Assembly (NCBI GenBank): GCA_046728975.1
Contig: JBKPFU010000075.1
Span: 1-14,928, forward strand
DNA: 14,928 nt
Origin: JBKPFU01 sp046728975
Lineage (GTDB): Bacteria; Actinomycetota; Thermoleophilia; Gaiellales; Gaiellaceae
Direction: 5' to 3'
Position numbers and translations under genes: made by a program. The notes below the pieces were generated by a model. The model saw only the letters and a list, made by a program, of their open reading frames with translations. It did not search any database and had not been told where the DNA came from. Positions 5,883-13,221 of this stretch are shown here, piece after piece. Each line of letters starts with the position of its first letter. Position 1 is the stretch's first letter.

Positions 5883-7661
5883 GTGGAGTTTCGGATCCTT
5901 GGGCCGCTGGAGGTCCAACACGAGTGCCGCGCGATCGAAGTCGGAGGACGGAGGCGGCGTGCTGTGCTCGCGATCCTCCTTCTACATGCGAACGAGGTCG
6001 TTCGCACCGAGCGCCTGATCGACGAGCTGTGGGGAGAGCAGACGCCGGATACCGCGGCAGGCGTGATCTACAACCACGTCTCGGGGTTGCGGAAGCTCCT
6101 GGGCCCGGATGTCCTCCTAACCGTTCCGGGCGGCTACTCCCTGCGCGCCGAGCCCGACTCGATCGATCTTCATCGGTTCGAGCGGTTCGTCGACGAGGCG
6201 CGCGGCGCACCGGCCGAAGAGCGGGCTACGAAGTTGCGCGAGGCTCTCGCGCTCTGGCGCGGCGAGCCGCTGGCGGACTTGGCCGCGGAGCCCTTCGCCC
6301 GAGACGGCGCAGGCCACCTCGAAGACCTACGTCTCGCAGCGCTCGAGGCTCGCATCGATGCCGACCTCGAGCTGGGGCGGCACGGCCAAGTCGTCCACGA
6401 GCTGGAGCAGCTTGTCCGCGAACATCCGCTGCGCGAGCACTTCCGCACACAGTTGATGCTCGGCCTGTACCGGTCTGGCCGTCAGGCCGATGCGCTCGTC
6501 GCGTACCGCGAGGCTCGCCGCGTCCTCAACGAAGAGCTCGGCCTCGAGCCTAGCGGCGAGTTGCGAGAGCTCGAGCGGAGGATCTTGAGCCAGGACCCGA
6601 CTCTCGATTTGCCTGCGTCGACGCCGGCCGTGCGCGCCCTACCGGTCCTGCGTGCTCGGCGGCGCGGCGTCGTGTTGCTTGCCGCTGCGGGTCTTGCGAT
6701 CGCGGCCGCGGCCGTTGCGACGTCCATCGTTCACGCAGGGTCGCATCCACGCGCTGGTGCGGCCGCAGCGCCATCGTTCTCGCTCGCTGAGGCGCCGGCT
6801 CCTTGGATCTCGAATACGCGCGGCTCGGCGGAGCCAATCCGGAGCACGAAGCGCGGTAGGACTCGATCGCTGTCGGTGGTCGCCAAAGTGCCGCGGTCGC
6901 GCCGGCATCGACATGGGACCCGGGCGGCCGTTCGCGTGCCCGGCTCGCTGGCTCCGGCTCTGCGTCCGCCCCCGTCTTCGCCACCGCCGCGGGCCGCGCC
7001 TCCGTCCGCGCCACCGCCGCCACACCCCGTGCGATCGCCCGTTGCTCCAAAGCCGACAATCCTCCTCCGCGATTCCTTCGGAGGCACCGCTCTCGACCGA
7101 TCGCTTTGGTCTTCGTTCACGACCGGAAGCGGAACCGAGGTCAGCGAGCGCAACGGCCGGCTGGAGATGTCGATTGCAGCGGATGCGACACCGGGCGGCG
7201 ACTACAACCTGATCAGCGGGTGGGTCGGGTCTCAGTGCCACTTCGCGGGCGACTTCGATGCTCGCGTCAGCTTCGAGCTGCTGCAGTGGCCGCCGGCCAG
7301 CGGTGTCTCGGTGCAGCTCGCCGCGTTTTTCCCGACGGCGGGCAACGCCTCGGTTGAGCGCGAGAGCGGCTCGCGCGAGCAGTACTCGGCCTGGATCCCG
7401 CCACATGCCACGAACATCCCGAGCAACGACCAGAAGGGTCGTTTGCGCGTGACGCGGAGGAGCGGCGTGGTCAGGGGCTACTTCTGGACCGGCGGACGGT
7501 GGCTGTTGCTGGAGCGAGCGACGATCCGGGGGCCGGGCAACCTCGGCCTCCAGGTGATCGCGATGCCCGCCCAGTTCGGACACGTCGCGGTCAAGGTCGC
7601 GTACGACGACTTCGTTGCCACGGGCGCCGGCGCGACCGGCGGTTCCTGTCCGGCCGCGTAG
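5883..7661 (+). CDS. Membrane-anchored winged-helix/BTAD transcriptional regulator with extracytoplasmic jelly-roll-like domain
   Basis: This 592-residue protein combines four parts. Residues 1-90 are an OmpR/SARP-like winged helix (MEFRILGPLEV, TERLIDELWGE, VSGLRKLLG, GGYSLRAE). Residues 95-240 are the bacterial transcriptional activation domain of helical repeats (LREALALWRGEPLADL, LEELGLEPSGELRELER-type end). A single transmembrane helix follows at about 262-283, preceded by RARRR. A low-complexity Pro/Arg/Ala linker (about 285-390) leads to a beta-rich domain (395-578) that starts RDSFGGTALDRSLWSSF, like concanavalin-type jelly rolls. The Arg cluster puts the DNA-binding end inside and the C-terminal domain outside, as in ToxR/CadC-type regulators. 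The GTG at 5883 is chosen because GGAAGGGG precedes it and the protein then begins as the family does; a TTG at 5838 would add 15 unrelated residues. The ubiD gene starts 10 bp downstream. Ligand and targets are unknown. Confidence 0.85.
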   Translation: MEFRILGPLEVQHECRAIEVGGRRRRAVLAILLLHANEVVRTERLIDELWGEQTPDTAAGVIYNHVSGLRKLLGPDVLLTVPGGYSLRAEPDSIDLHRFERFVDEARGAPAEERATKLREALALWRGEPLADLAAEPFARDGAGHLEDLRLAALEARIDADLELGRHGQVVHELEQLVREHPLREHFRTQLMLGLYRSGRQADALVAYREARRVLNEELGLEPSGELRELERRILSQDPTLDLPASTPAVRALPVLRARRRGVVLLAAAGLAIAAAAVATSIVHAGSHPRAGAAAAPSFSLAEAPAPWISNTRGSAEPIRSTKRGRTRSLSVVAKVPRSRRHRHGTRAAVRVPGSLAPALRPPPSSPPPRAAPPSAPPPPHPVRSPVAPKPTILLRDSFGGTALDRSLWSSFTTGSGTEVSERNGRLEMSIAADATPGGDYNLISGWVGSQCHFAGDFDARVSFELLQWPPASGVSVQLAAFFPTAGNASVERESGSREQYSAWIPPHATNIPSNDQKGRLRVTRRSGVVRGYFWTGGRWLLLERATIRGPGNLGLQVIAMPAQFGHVAVKVAYDDFVATGAGATGGSCPAA

Positions 7662-7671
7662 ACTCGCGCGC

Positions 7672-9180
7672 ATGGCACCACCGCGCGACCTCCGGTCGTG
7701 GATCGCGCTGCTCGAGCGCGAGGGCGAGCTCGTGCGTGTCTCGGCCGAGGTCGATCCCTACCTCGAGATCACCGAGATCACGGACCGGACGGTGAAGAGC
7801 GCCGGGCCCGCGCTTCTGTTCGAGAACGTCAAGGGGTCCCCGCACCCGCTCCTGATCAACCAATTCGGGACAGAGCGGCGGATGTGCCTCGCCTTCGATT
7901 CGCCGTCGCTCGACGACGTGGCGCGCCGACTCGAGGACGTCCTGGAGATGCAGCCGCCGCAGGGGCTCGCCGAGAAGGTCCGCGGCCTCAAGAAGCTGAA
8001 GTCGATCGCGGACTCCGTTCCGAAAACCGTGCGCACCGCACCTTGCCAGGAAGTCGTCGTGAGGGGCGAGGACGTCGACCTCGACCTCCTGCCGATCCAG
8101 ACCTGCTGGCCCGGCGACGCCGGGCCGTTCATCACCCTCCCTGCCGTGATCACCCACGACCCCCGCACCGGCACGCGGAACGTCGGCATGTACCGCATGC
8201 AGAAGCTCGGGCCCCAGGAGACGGCGATGCACTGGCAGATCCACAAGGACGGCCGGATGGACTACCTCGCCGCCGACGGACGGCTCGACGTGTCGGTCGC
8301 GCTCGGCGTCGACCCGGTGACGACGTACACGGCGTCGGCGCCCTTGCCCAAGCACATCGACGAGTTCATGCTCGCCGGCTTCCTGAGAGGGGAGCCGGTG
8401 GAGCTCGTGAGGTGCAAAACCAACGGTTTGCTCGTGCCTGCGAACGCGGAGATCGTGCTCGAGGGGTACGTCGAGCAGGGCGACCTCGTCGAGGAGGGGC
8501 CGTTCGGCGACCACACGGGCTACTACACGCCGCAGGAGCTCTTCCCGCGGTTCCACGTCACCGCGATCACGATGCGGCGCGACGCGATCTACCCGTCGAT
8601 CGTCGTCGGCAAGCCGCCGCAGGAGGACGCCTGGCTCGGGAAGGCGACCGAGCGGATCTTCCTGCCCGCGGTCAAGATGACCGTGCCCGAGATCGTCGAC
8701 TACGACCTCCCGATCGCGGGCGCGTTCCACAACTGCTGCATCGTCTCTATCCGCAAGGCTTTCCCCGGTCACGCGAAGAAGGTCATGCACGCGATCTGGG
8801 GGCTCGGGATGCTCAGCCTGACCAAGGCGATCGTCGTCGTGGACGAGCACGTCGACGTGCACGACTACGAGCAGGTCCTGTTCTACGTCGGCGCGAATGT
8901 CGACCCGCAGCGCGACGTCCTGATCACGGAGGGTCCGCTCGACCATCTCGATCATGCTCCGACGCACCAGTTCTACGGGGGCAAGCTCGGCATCGACGCG
9001 ACGCACAAGAGCCCCGCGGAGGGCGCGCGTGAGTGGCCGGACGAGATGAACATGACCGACGAGATCCGCGAGCTCGTCGACCGCCGCTGGGACGAGTACG
9101 GGATCGGCCTGGACGCCGACGCGTCGAACGGCGCGATGCGTCATATTTCCCGGCCGTTGCGCCAACTGTTACGTCGTTGA
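7672..9180 (+). CDS. UbiD-family prenyl-FMN-dependent decarboxylase, probable menaquinone (futalosine route) carboxy-lyase
   Basis: UbiD enzymes remove carboxyl groups from aromatic or unsaturated acids using prenylated FMN made by UbiX, which is encoded at 11954. In the futalosine pathway a UbiD homologue (MqnL) is thought to decarboxylate the prenylated naphthoate intermediate, and the menG, prenyl synthase and mqnA genes nearby favour that role. The 502-residue length fits. Family motifs seen are NVGMYRMQ (with the conserved Arg, R175), AMHWQIHKD, EIVLEGYVE, EEGPFGDHTGYY with conserved acidic residues, and a C-terminal NVDPQRDVLITEGPLDHLDH. The ATG at 7672 is preferred over an upstream in-frame start at 7615 because the protein then starts DLRSWIALLEREGEL, the normal UbiD N-terminus, and the longer form would overlap the regulator gene. 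The substrate is inferred from context, not shown. Confidence 0.92.
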   Translation: MAPPRDLRSWIALLEREGELVRVSAEVDPYLEITEITDRTVKSAGPALLFENVKGSPHPLLINQFGTERRMCLAFDSPSLDDVARRLEDVLEMQPPQGLAEKVRGLKKLKSIADSVPKTVRTAPCQEVVVRGEDVDLDLLPIQTCWPGDAGPFITLPAVITHDPRTGTRNVGMYRMQKLGPQETAMHWQIHKDGRMDYLAADGRLDVSVALGVDPVTTYTASAPLPKHIDEFMLAGFLRGEPVELVRCKTNGLLVPANAEIVLEGYVEQGDLVEEGPFGDHTGYYTPQELFPRFHVTAITMRRDAIYPSIVVGKPPQEDAWLGKATERIFLPAVKMTVPEIVDYDLPIAGAFHNCCIVSIRKAFPGHAKKVMHAIWGLGMLSLTKAIVVVDEHVDVHDYEQVLFYVGANVDPQRDVLITEGPLDHLDHAPTHQFYGGKLGIDATHKSPAEGAREWPDEMNMTDEIRELVDRRWDEYGIGLDADASNGAMRHISRPLRQLLRR

Positions 9181-9236
9181 CGGGGGGCGCTCGAAGCCGA
9201 TTGAATCCGTTGTAGGTGAGCGCGAAACGGGAGGTG
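9177..9236 (+). promoter_or_regulatory. Candidate promoter, inverted repeat and ribosome site before qcrA
   Basis: TTGACG (9177-9182), an 18-base spacer and TTGAAT (9201-9206) form a plausible sigma-70-like promoter straddling the ubiD stop. The inverted repeat GCGCTC (9187-9192) / GAGCGC (9218-9223) brackets the -10 and could be an operator or a leader hairpin. GGGAGG (9229-9234) sits 8 bases before the GTG of qcrA and is a strong ribosome site. The promoter match is moderate (4 of 6 at -10). Confidence 0.4.
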
Positions 9237-9242
9237 CTCTAG

Positions 9243-10190
9243 GTGGAGCCCCGGCCGGGCGAGCAAGAACCGCACCTTCCGCCGCCGAGCCTGTGGCCGG
9301 TCGGGTTCGCGATCGGCATCGTCTGCATCCTCGTCGGCCTCGTCGTCAGCTGGGCCGCCGTCGTGGTCGGCGCCGTCATCACCGTGATCTTCGGCTTCCT
9401 CTGGGCGCGCGACGTCGTCACGCGCGGCGAGCCTCGCGTGCGCGTCGAGGGCGAGCCGCCTCCGCCTGCCGCCCCGGCCGTGCCGGCCGACCAAGGCGAG
9501 GCCGCGATGCCCGAGCCGGAGCCGGGGGAGCGCTTTCCGCGCAGCAAGTTCCTCGAAGGCGCGACGCTCGGCCTGGGCGGCGTGATCACCGGGATCGTCA
9601 CCATCCCGATCCTCGGCTTCGCCGTGCTGCCGGCGTTCACGAGAGAGGAGAAGCACGAGGCGGACCTGGGGCCGGTCTCTAACTTCCCCGAAGGGCAGTT
9701 CGTCGTGGCGACGTTCATGCTCGATCCGGCGCAGGGGGAGGTCTCGCGCCGCACCGCGTATGTGCGAAACAACGGCTTCACGCAGCGGGTAGCGAGCTTC
9801 ACGGTGATCTCGAACCGCTGCGCGCACCTTGGCTGTCCGGTCCAGCCGGGCGGGCCCGTCTTCGACGACCGCAAGAAGACCGAGAAAACCAAATCAGGCG
9901 ACGTCACGCTCATTCCCTCGCTCCCCGCGGCGGGGTTCATCTGCCCGTGCCACGGCGGGGCGTACGATCCCGAGGGGAACCGGACGGCAGGCCCGCCGGT
10001 GCGCGCGCTCGACCGCTACGAGTTCTCGATCAGCGACGGCCGGCTGATCCTCGGCAAGACGTACAGCGTCGCGAAGGTGAAGGGGACGGGAGCGCACGCC
10101 CGGATTTATCGCTACGGCCTTGCCGGCCCCGGCCAGCACGTCGACGGACCTGAGGCCTGGTTCTACCCCGTCCAACCGAGTCAGTTCTGA
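9243..10190 (+). CDS. qcrA: Rieske [2Fe-2S] subunit of menaquinol:cytochrome c reductase
   Basis: QcrA takes the first electron from menaquinol at the Qo site and passes it to cytochrome c. The 315-residue protein has two N-terminal helices (about 18-55), a Pro/Glu-rich linker, a third helix (about 107-130) and a Rieske domain (about 140-315). Cluster ligands are C193 and H195 in CAHLGC and C234 and H237 in CPCHGG; C198 and C236 would form the usual disulfide. About 35 residues separate the two boxes, against roughly 13-20 in common Rieske proteins. The extra stretch is Lys/Asp-rich (DDRKKTEKTKSGD). The N-terminal two-helix extension resembles actinobacterial QcrA, which also has three helices. 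The GTG at 9243 has a good ribosome site (GGGAGG). The stop overlaps the qcrB ATG (TGATG), so qcrABC is one operon. Confidence 0.95.
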   Translation: MEPRPGEQEPHLPPPSLWPVGFAIGIVCILVGLVVSWAAVVVGAVITVIFGFLWARDVVTRGEPRVRVEGEPPPPAAPAVPADQGEAAMPEPEPGERFPRSKFLEGATLGLGGVITGIVTIPILGFAVLPAFTREEKHEADLGPVSNFPEGQFVVATFMLDPAQGEVSRRTAYVRNNGFTQRVASFTVISNRCAHLGCPVQPGGPVFDDRKKTEKTKSGDVTLIPSLPAAGFICPCHGGAYDPEGNRTAGPPVRALDRYEFSISDGRLILGKTYSVAKVKGTGAHARIYRYGLAGPGQHVDGPEAWFYPVQPSQF

Positions 10191-10987
10191 TGGCGATGCG
10201 CCGACCACCGACCCGCCGCGACAGGATGATCCGCCTCGCGACGTACCCGCTCGACTGGCTCGAGGAGCGCTCCGGGATCGTCGGCGGCGTCCGCTACTTC
10301 CTCTTCCGCAAGGTTCCCGCCGACACCACCTGGTGGCACACGCTCGGGTCGGCGACGCTGACGGCCTTCCTCGTCCAGCTCGGGACCGGCGTGATCCTCG
10401 CGTTCTACTACGAGCCCTCCCCCGATCACGCCTACGAGTCCGTTCAGAACATCACGAACGAGCTCACGCTCGGCTGGCTGGTGCGCGGCATGCATCGCTG
10501 GGGCGCGAGCGTCTTCATCATCCTGATGTTCTTCCACATGGCGCGTGTCTTCCTGTTCGGCGCCTACAAGTACCCGCGCGAGCTGAACTGGATCGTCGGC
10601 GTGCTGCTGCTCGTGCTCGGGATGTTGGAGGGGTTCTTCGGCTATCTGCTGCCGTGGGACCAGACGGCCTACTGGGCGACGGTCGTCGGAATCAACTTGC
10701 AGGGAACCGGTCCATTCCTCGGACCATTCCTCGGCGAGATCCTGCGCGGCGGGGGTGAGATCGGCAGCCAGACGCTGACGATCTTCTATGCCCTGCACAT
10801 GCTCATCCTGCCCGGCGCGATCATCGGCCTGATCGGGCTGCATCTCTACCTCGTCGTGCGCCTGGGGGTCAGCTCGCCGCCGTGGTCGCCGGAGGCCGCG
10901 GGGCGCGAGCGGGAGGAGGTCCGGCCCACCGGCGCCGGGCTGGTGACGCCGCGCGCGCGCGGCGGTGTCGCGGGAAGACCCGACTAA
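10190..10987 (+). CDS. qcrB: Cytochrome b (b6-type, N-terminal half) of complex III
   Basis: This membrane subunit binds the two b hemes that carry electrons across the membrane between the Qo and Qi sites. It has 265 residues with four core transmembrane helices (about 52-75, 103-124, 134-155 and 198-226). The heme ligands are H102 and H116 in the second helix and H203 and H218 in the fourth. The 14-residue gap between the latter two is the b6-type spacing. The Qo-side motif LPWDQTAYW is present. The protein contains no cysteine at all, so it cannot bind the covalent third heme (ci) that cytochrome b6 and Bacillus QcrB attach near their N-terminus. The C-terminal tail is Arg/Gly-rich. The ATG at 10190 overlaps the qcrA stop, and the TAA overlaps the qcrC ATG. 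Confidence 0.95.
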   Translation: MAMRRPPTRRDRMIRLATYPLDWLEERSGIVGGVRYFLFRKVPADTTWWHTLGSATLTAFLVQLGTGVILAFYYEPSPDHAYESVQNITNELTLGWLVRGMHRWGASVFIILMFFHMARVFLFGAYKYPRELNWIVGVLLLVLGMLEGFFGYLLPWDQTAYWATVVGINLQGTGPFLGPFLGEILRGGGEIGSQTLTIFYALHMLILPGAIIGLIGLHLYLVVRLGVSSPPWSPEAAGREREEVRPTGAGLVTPRARGGVAGRPD

Positions 10988-11784
10988 TGGCGTCGCGGCT
11001 GGAAGAACGGCGCGCGGCGTTCCAGCGCTACAAGGACGACGTCAAGCGGAGCGGGAAGCCGTTCTACCCCTACGCGATGTTTCACGACACGGTGATGAGC
11101 CTCGTCGTCGTGTGCGTGATCGTCGCGCTGGCGGTCATCTGGCGGTACACGGACCTCCTCGGCCCCTTGCTAGCCGCTCCCGCCGATCCGGGCACGACGA
11201 GCTTCGTGCCGCGCCCGGACTGGTACTTCTACTTCCTCTTCTACCTCCTCCGGATCTTCAAGTGGCCGGAGTCGGTTGTGCTCGGCACCGTCGGGATCCC
11301 GACGATCGCGCTGATCCTGCTGCTGGTCATACCCTTTCTCGACCTCCGGCGCGAACGGCGCCTCCTGCGCCGCCCCGTGGCCGTGGTCGCGGCGGCGCTG
11401 ACCGCGCTCTCGATGGGCGTGCTGACCTACAAGGGCGCGACTGCGCGGGAGGCGACGACGACCGAGTTGCTGGCCGAGGTGCCGACCTGGGCAAAAGACC
11501 AGGGATTCGCGAACAACGCCAATGCCCTCGAGGGGGCGCGCCTGTTCGCGCGGTCCGGCTGCGGCTCTTGCCACACGTACCTCGGCTCGGGATCGTCGAA
11601 CCTCGGCGCGCCCGACCTGACGGACGAGGGAACGAAAAACAAGGGCGTCCGCTTCCAGGTCGACCACCTCAAGTGCCCGAGCTGCGTGAATCCAGGCTCG
11701 CCGATGCCACAGTTTGGCCAGCTCGGGGACGAGAACCTGCAGAAGCTGGCGGTATTCCTCGAGGCCTCGAAGGGCCAGAGATAA
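10987..11784 (+). CDS. qcrC: Subunit IV-cytochrome c fusion of complex III
   Basis: This 265-residue protein fuses the C-terminal part of cytochrome b (subunit IV) to a c-type cytochrome, the arrangement of Bacillus QcrC. Residues 1-150 hold membrane helices near 33-53, 79-92, 98-117 and 131-147 and the Qo motif PDWY (77-80), in place of the PEWY seen in ubiquinol enzymes. Residues 175-265 form the cytochrome c domain, with heme site CGSCH (C192, C195, H196) and a likely Met ligand in SPMPQF (M240). The last helix places the heme domain outside. An additional CPSC pair (C230, C233) sits just before the Met ligand and is not a heme site since no His follows. The ATG at 10987 overlaps the qcrB stop. 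The TAA's last base starts palindromic element copy 2. Confidence 0.94.
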   Translation: MASRLEERRAAFQRYKDDVKRSGKPFYPYAMFHDTVMSLVVVCVIVALAVIWRYTDLLGPLLAAPADPGTTSFVPRPDWYFYFLFYLLRIFKWPESVVLGTVGIPTIALILLLVIPFLDLRRERRLLRRPVAVVAAALTALSMGVLTYKGATAREATTTELLAEVPTWAKDQGFANNANALEGARLFARSGCGSCHTYLGSGSSNLGAPDLTDEGTKNKGVRFQVDHLKCPSCVNPGSPMPQFGQLGDENLQKLAVFLEASKGQR

Positions 11785-11950
11785 GTGCCCCCTCAAGCAA
11801 TACACACCATCACCTCCGGCGGCTGCAAAGCGTCGCTAGACGGCGTCCTCGGTCGCCTCCGTACTTCGTTCAATACGCAGGCTCCCTGCGTCCTTGCCTG
11901 GCTCGCTTTTCGCTCGCCGGAGGCGGGGGTGCATCACCTGAGGGGACACT
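11784..11950 (-). repeat. Palindromic element, copy 2 (long hairpin with conserved core)
   Basis: This copy fills the gap between qcrC and ubiX. Outer arms 11785-11805 and 11929-11949 pair over 21 positions with five exceptions, all G-U wobbles on the minus strand and C-A mismatches on the plus strand. Inner blocks such as CCTCCGGCG and AAAGCG also face their complements. The core blocks match copy 1 exactly at 11841-11857 and 11881-11899, again 23 bases apart. An apical hairpin GCCT-C-CGTA / TACG-C-AGGC (11855-11863 and 11874-11882) sits at the exact centre. The arm sequences are unrelated to copy 1. The right arm contains TGAGGGG, the ribosome site of ubiX (8 bases before its GTG), so folding of the plus-strand message would hide it. 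Strand is assigned by the wobble argument only. Confidence 0.75.
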
Positions 11951-11953
11951 AGC

Positions 11954-12541
11954 GTGCACGTCTTCCTCGGGATAACCGGCGCCTCGGGAGCACCGTACGC
12001 GGCGCGCCTTGTCTCCGAGTTAGCAGCCGCCGGCTGCGAGCTTGGAATTTCTATCTCACGAGCGGGTTACGAGGTTCTCGCGACCGAGCTGTACCAGGAT
12101 CCGGGGATCCCACGAGACGAGATAGCCGCGCGCCTCCTCGGCGACGTCGAGGCGAAGGTCTACGCGGAGAATGATTGGAACGCTCCGTATGCGAGCGGGT
12201 CGGCGAAGGTGGACGCGTACGTGATCTGCCCGTGCTCGATGGGGACGCTCGGCACGATCGCCTCGGGCGCGATGTCGAATCTGATTCACCGCGCCGCGAG
12301 CGTCGCGCTCAAGGAGGAGCGCAGGCTGATCGTCTGCCCGCGGGAGACGCCGCTTTCGCAGATCCACCTGAAGAACATGCTCGAGCTCCGACAGGCCGGG
12401 GCGACGATCCTGTTCCTGGCGCCAGGCTTCTACCACGGCGCGGATCGCGTCGACGACCTCGTCGACTTCGTCGTTGCCCGCTGCCTCGACCAGCTAGGCC
12501 TCGACCACGAGCTCGCGCCTCGGTGGGGTCAATCGGGGTGA
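11954..12541 (+). CDS. ubiX: UbiX-type flavin prenyltransferase
   Basis: UbiX joins a dimethylallyl group to FMN to make the prenyl-FMN cofactor needed by UbiD, encoded at 7672-9180. At 195 residues it has the usual size. Visible motifs are the N-terminal GITGASGAPYAARL flavin-binding start, ICPCSMGTLGTIASGAMSNLIHRAASVALKE split across the middle, and RETPLSQIHLKNM, all diagnostic of the family. The GTG at 11954 has the ribosome site GAGGGG 8 bases upstream, lying in the right arm of palindromic element 2. The stop overlaps the menG GTG by 4 bp (GTGA), so ubiX, menG, the prenyl synthase and mqnA form one coupled operon. In this setting it probably corresponds to MqnM. Confidence 0.96.
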   Translation: MHVFLGITGASGAPYAARLVSELAAAGCELGISISRAGYEVLATELYQDPGIPRDEIAARLLGDVEAKVYAENDWNAPYASGSAKVDAYVICPCSMGTLGTIASGAMSNLIHRAASVALKEERRLIVCPRETPLSQIHLKNMLELRQAGATILFLAPGFYHGADRVDDLVDFVVARCLDQLGLDHELAPRWGQSG

Positions 12542-13221
12542 CGGTCGAGACAGGCAGGCTGGCGCCCGACGCGGTGCGGACCATGTTCGACCGGATCGCG
12601 CCGGTCTACGACGTGATGAACCGCGTGATGAGCGCCGGCCTTGACCAGCGGTGGCGCCGGTTGACGGCGGGCGCCGTCGTCCGTCCGGGCGATCGGGTGC
12701 TCGACGCGTGCTGCGGCACGGGTGACCTCGCGCTCGCGGCCGCCGCGAAGGGCGGCCGGGTCACCGGCCTCGACTTCTCGGAACGGATGCTGGAGCGCGC
12801 GCGGCGCAAGTCGCCCGCGGTCGACTGGGTGCGAGGCGATCTCCTGGAGCTTCCCTTCGCCGAGGGGTCGTTCGACGCGGCGACGATCGGGTTCGGCGCG
12901 CGGAACGTGCTCGACCTCGACCGCGCGCTGTTGGAGCTTCGCCGCGTGCTCCGGCCCGGCGGCCGCCTGGCGATCCTGGAGATCACTCGGCCGAGCGGCG
13001 TCCTCGCGCCTTTCTACCGTCTGTGGTTCGACACGCTCGTGCCGCTGGCGGGGAAGCTGCTGCCGGGCGGGTCGGCCTACACGTATCTGCCGGCCAGCGT
13101 CCGGCGCTTCCCCGGGCCCGACGAGCTCGCCGATCTTCTTCGCCGGGCCGGGTTCACCGACGTTCGCTACCGCCTGCTCGCCGGGGGCATCGTCGCGCTG
13201 CACACGGGGGAGGCCCGCTGA
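12538..13221 (+). CDS. menG: Demethylmenaquinone methyltransferase
   Basis: MenG (UbiE family) methylates the ring of demethylmenaquinone using S-adenosylmethionine, the last step to menaquinone. The 227-residue protein has the family start FDRIAPVYDVMNRVMSAGLDQRWRR in its first 40 residues, the SAM-binding motif VLDACCGTGDLAL (about 54-66), acidic motif LDFSERML and the post-motif region GFGARNVLDLDRAL and EITRPSG. The C-terminal segment YTYLPASVRRFP and RAGF also fit. The GTG at 12538 lies in a GTGA overlap with ubiX; longer in-frame readings would run inside ubiX. The TGA at 13219-13221 overlaps the CTG that starts the polyprenyl synthase, and GGGGGAGG near its own 3' end serves as that gene's ribosome site. 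Confidence 0.94.
   Translation: MTVETGRLAPDAVRTMFDRIAPVYDVMNRVMSAGLDQRWRRLTAGAVVRPGDRVLDACCGTGDLALAAAAKGGRVTGLDFSERMLERARRKSPAVDWVRGDLLELPFAEGSFDAATIGFGARNVLDLDRALLELRRVLRPGGRLAILEITRPSGVLAPFYRLWFDTLVPLAGKLLPGGSAYTYLPASVRRFPGPDELADLLRRAGFTDVRYRLLAGGIVALHTGEAR

Noticed and set aside
7591..9165. 524-codon minus-strand open frame over ubiD
   Set aside because: Although long, its sequence mirrors ubiD codon structure (Asp/Arg/Val/Leu-rich) and has no domain; ubiD motifs on the other strand are decisive.
4900..11950. Elements as retron or IS200/IS605 ends
   Set aside because: No reverse transcriptase or transposase gene occurs in the window, and arms differ between copies, unlike fixed transposon ends. 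A distant trans-acting enzyme remains possible.
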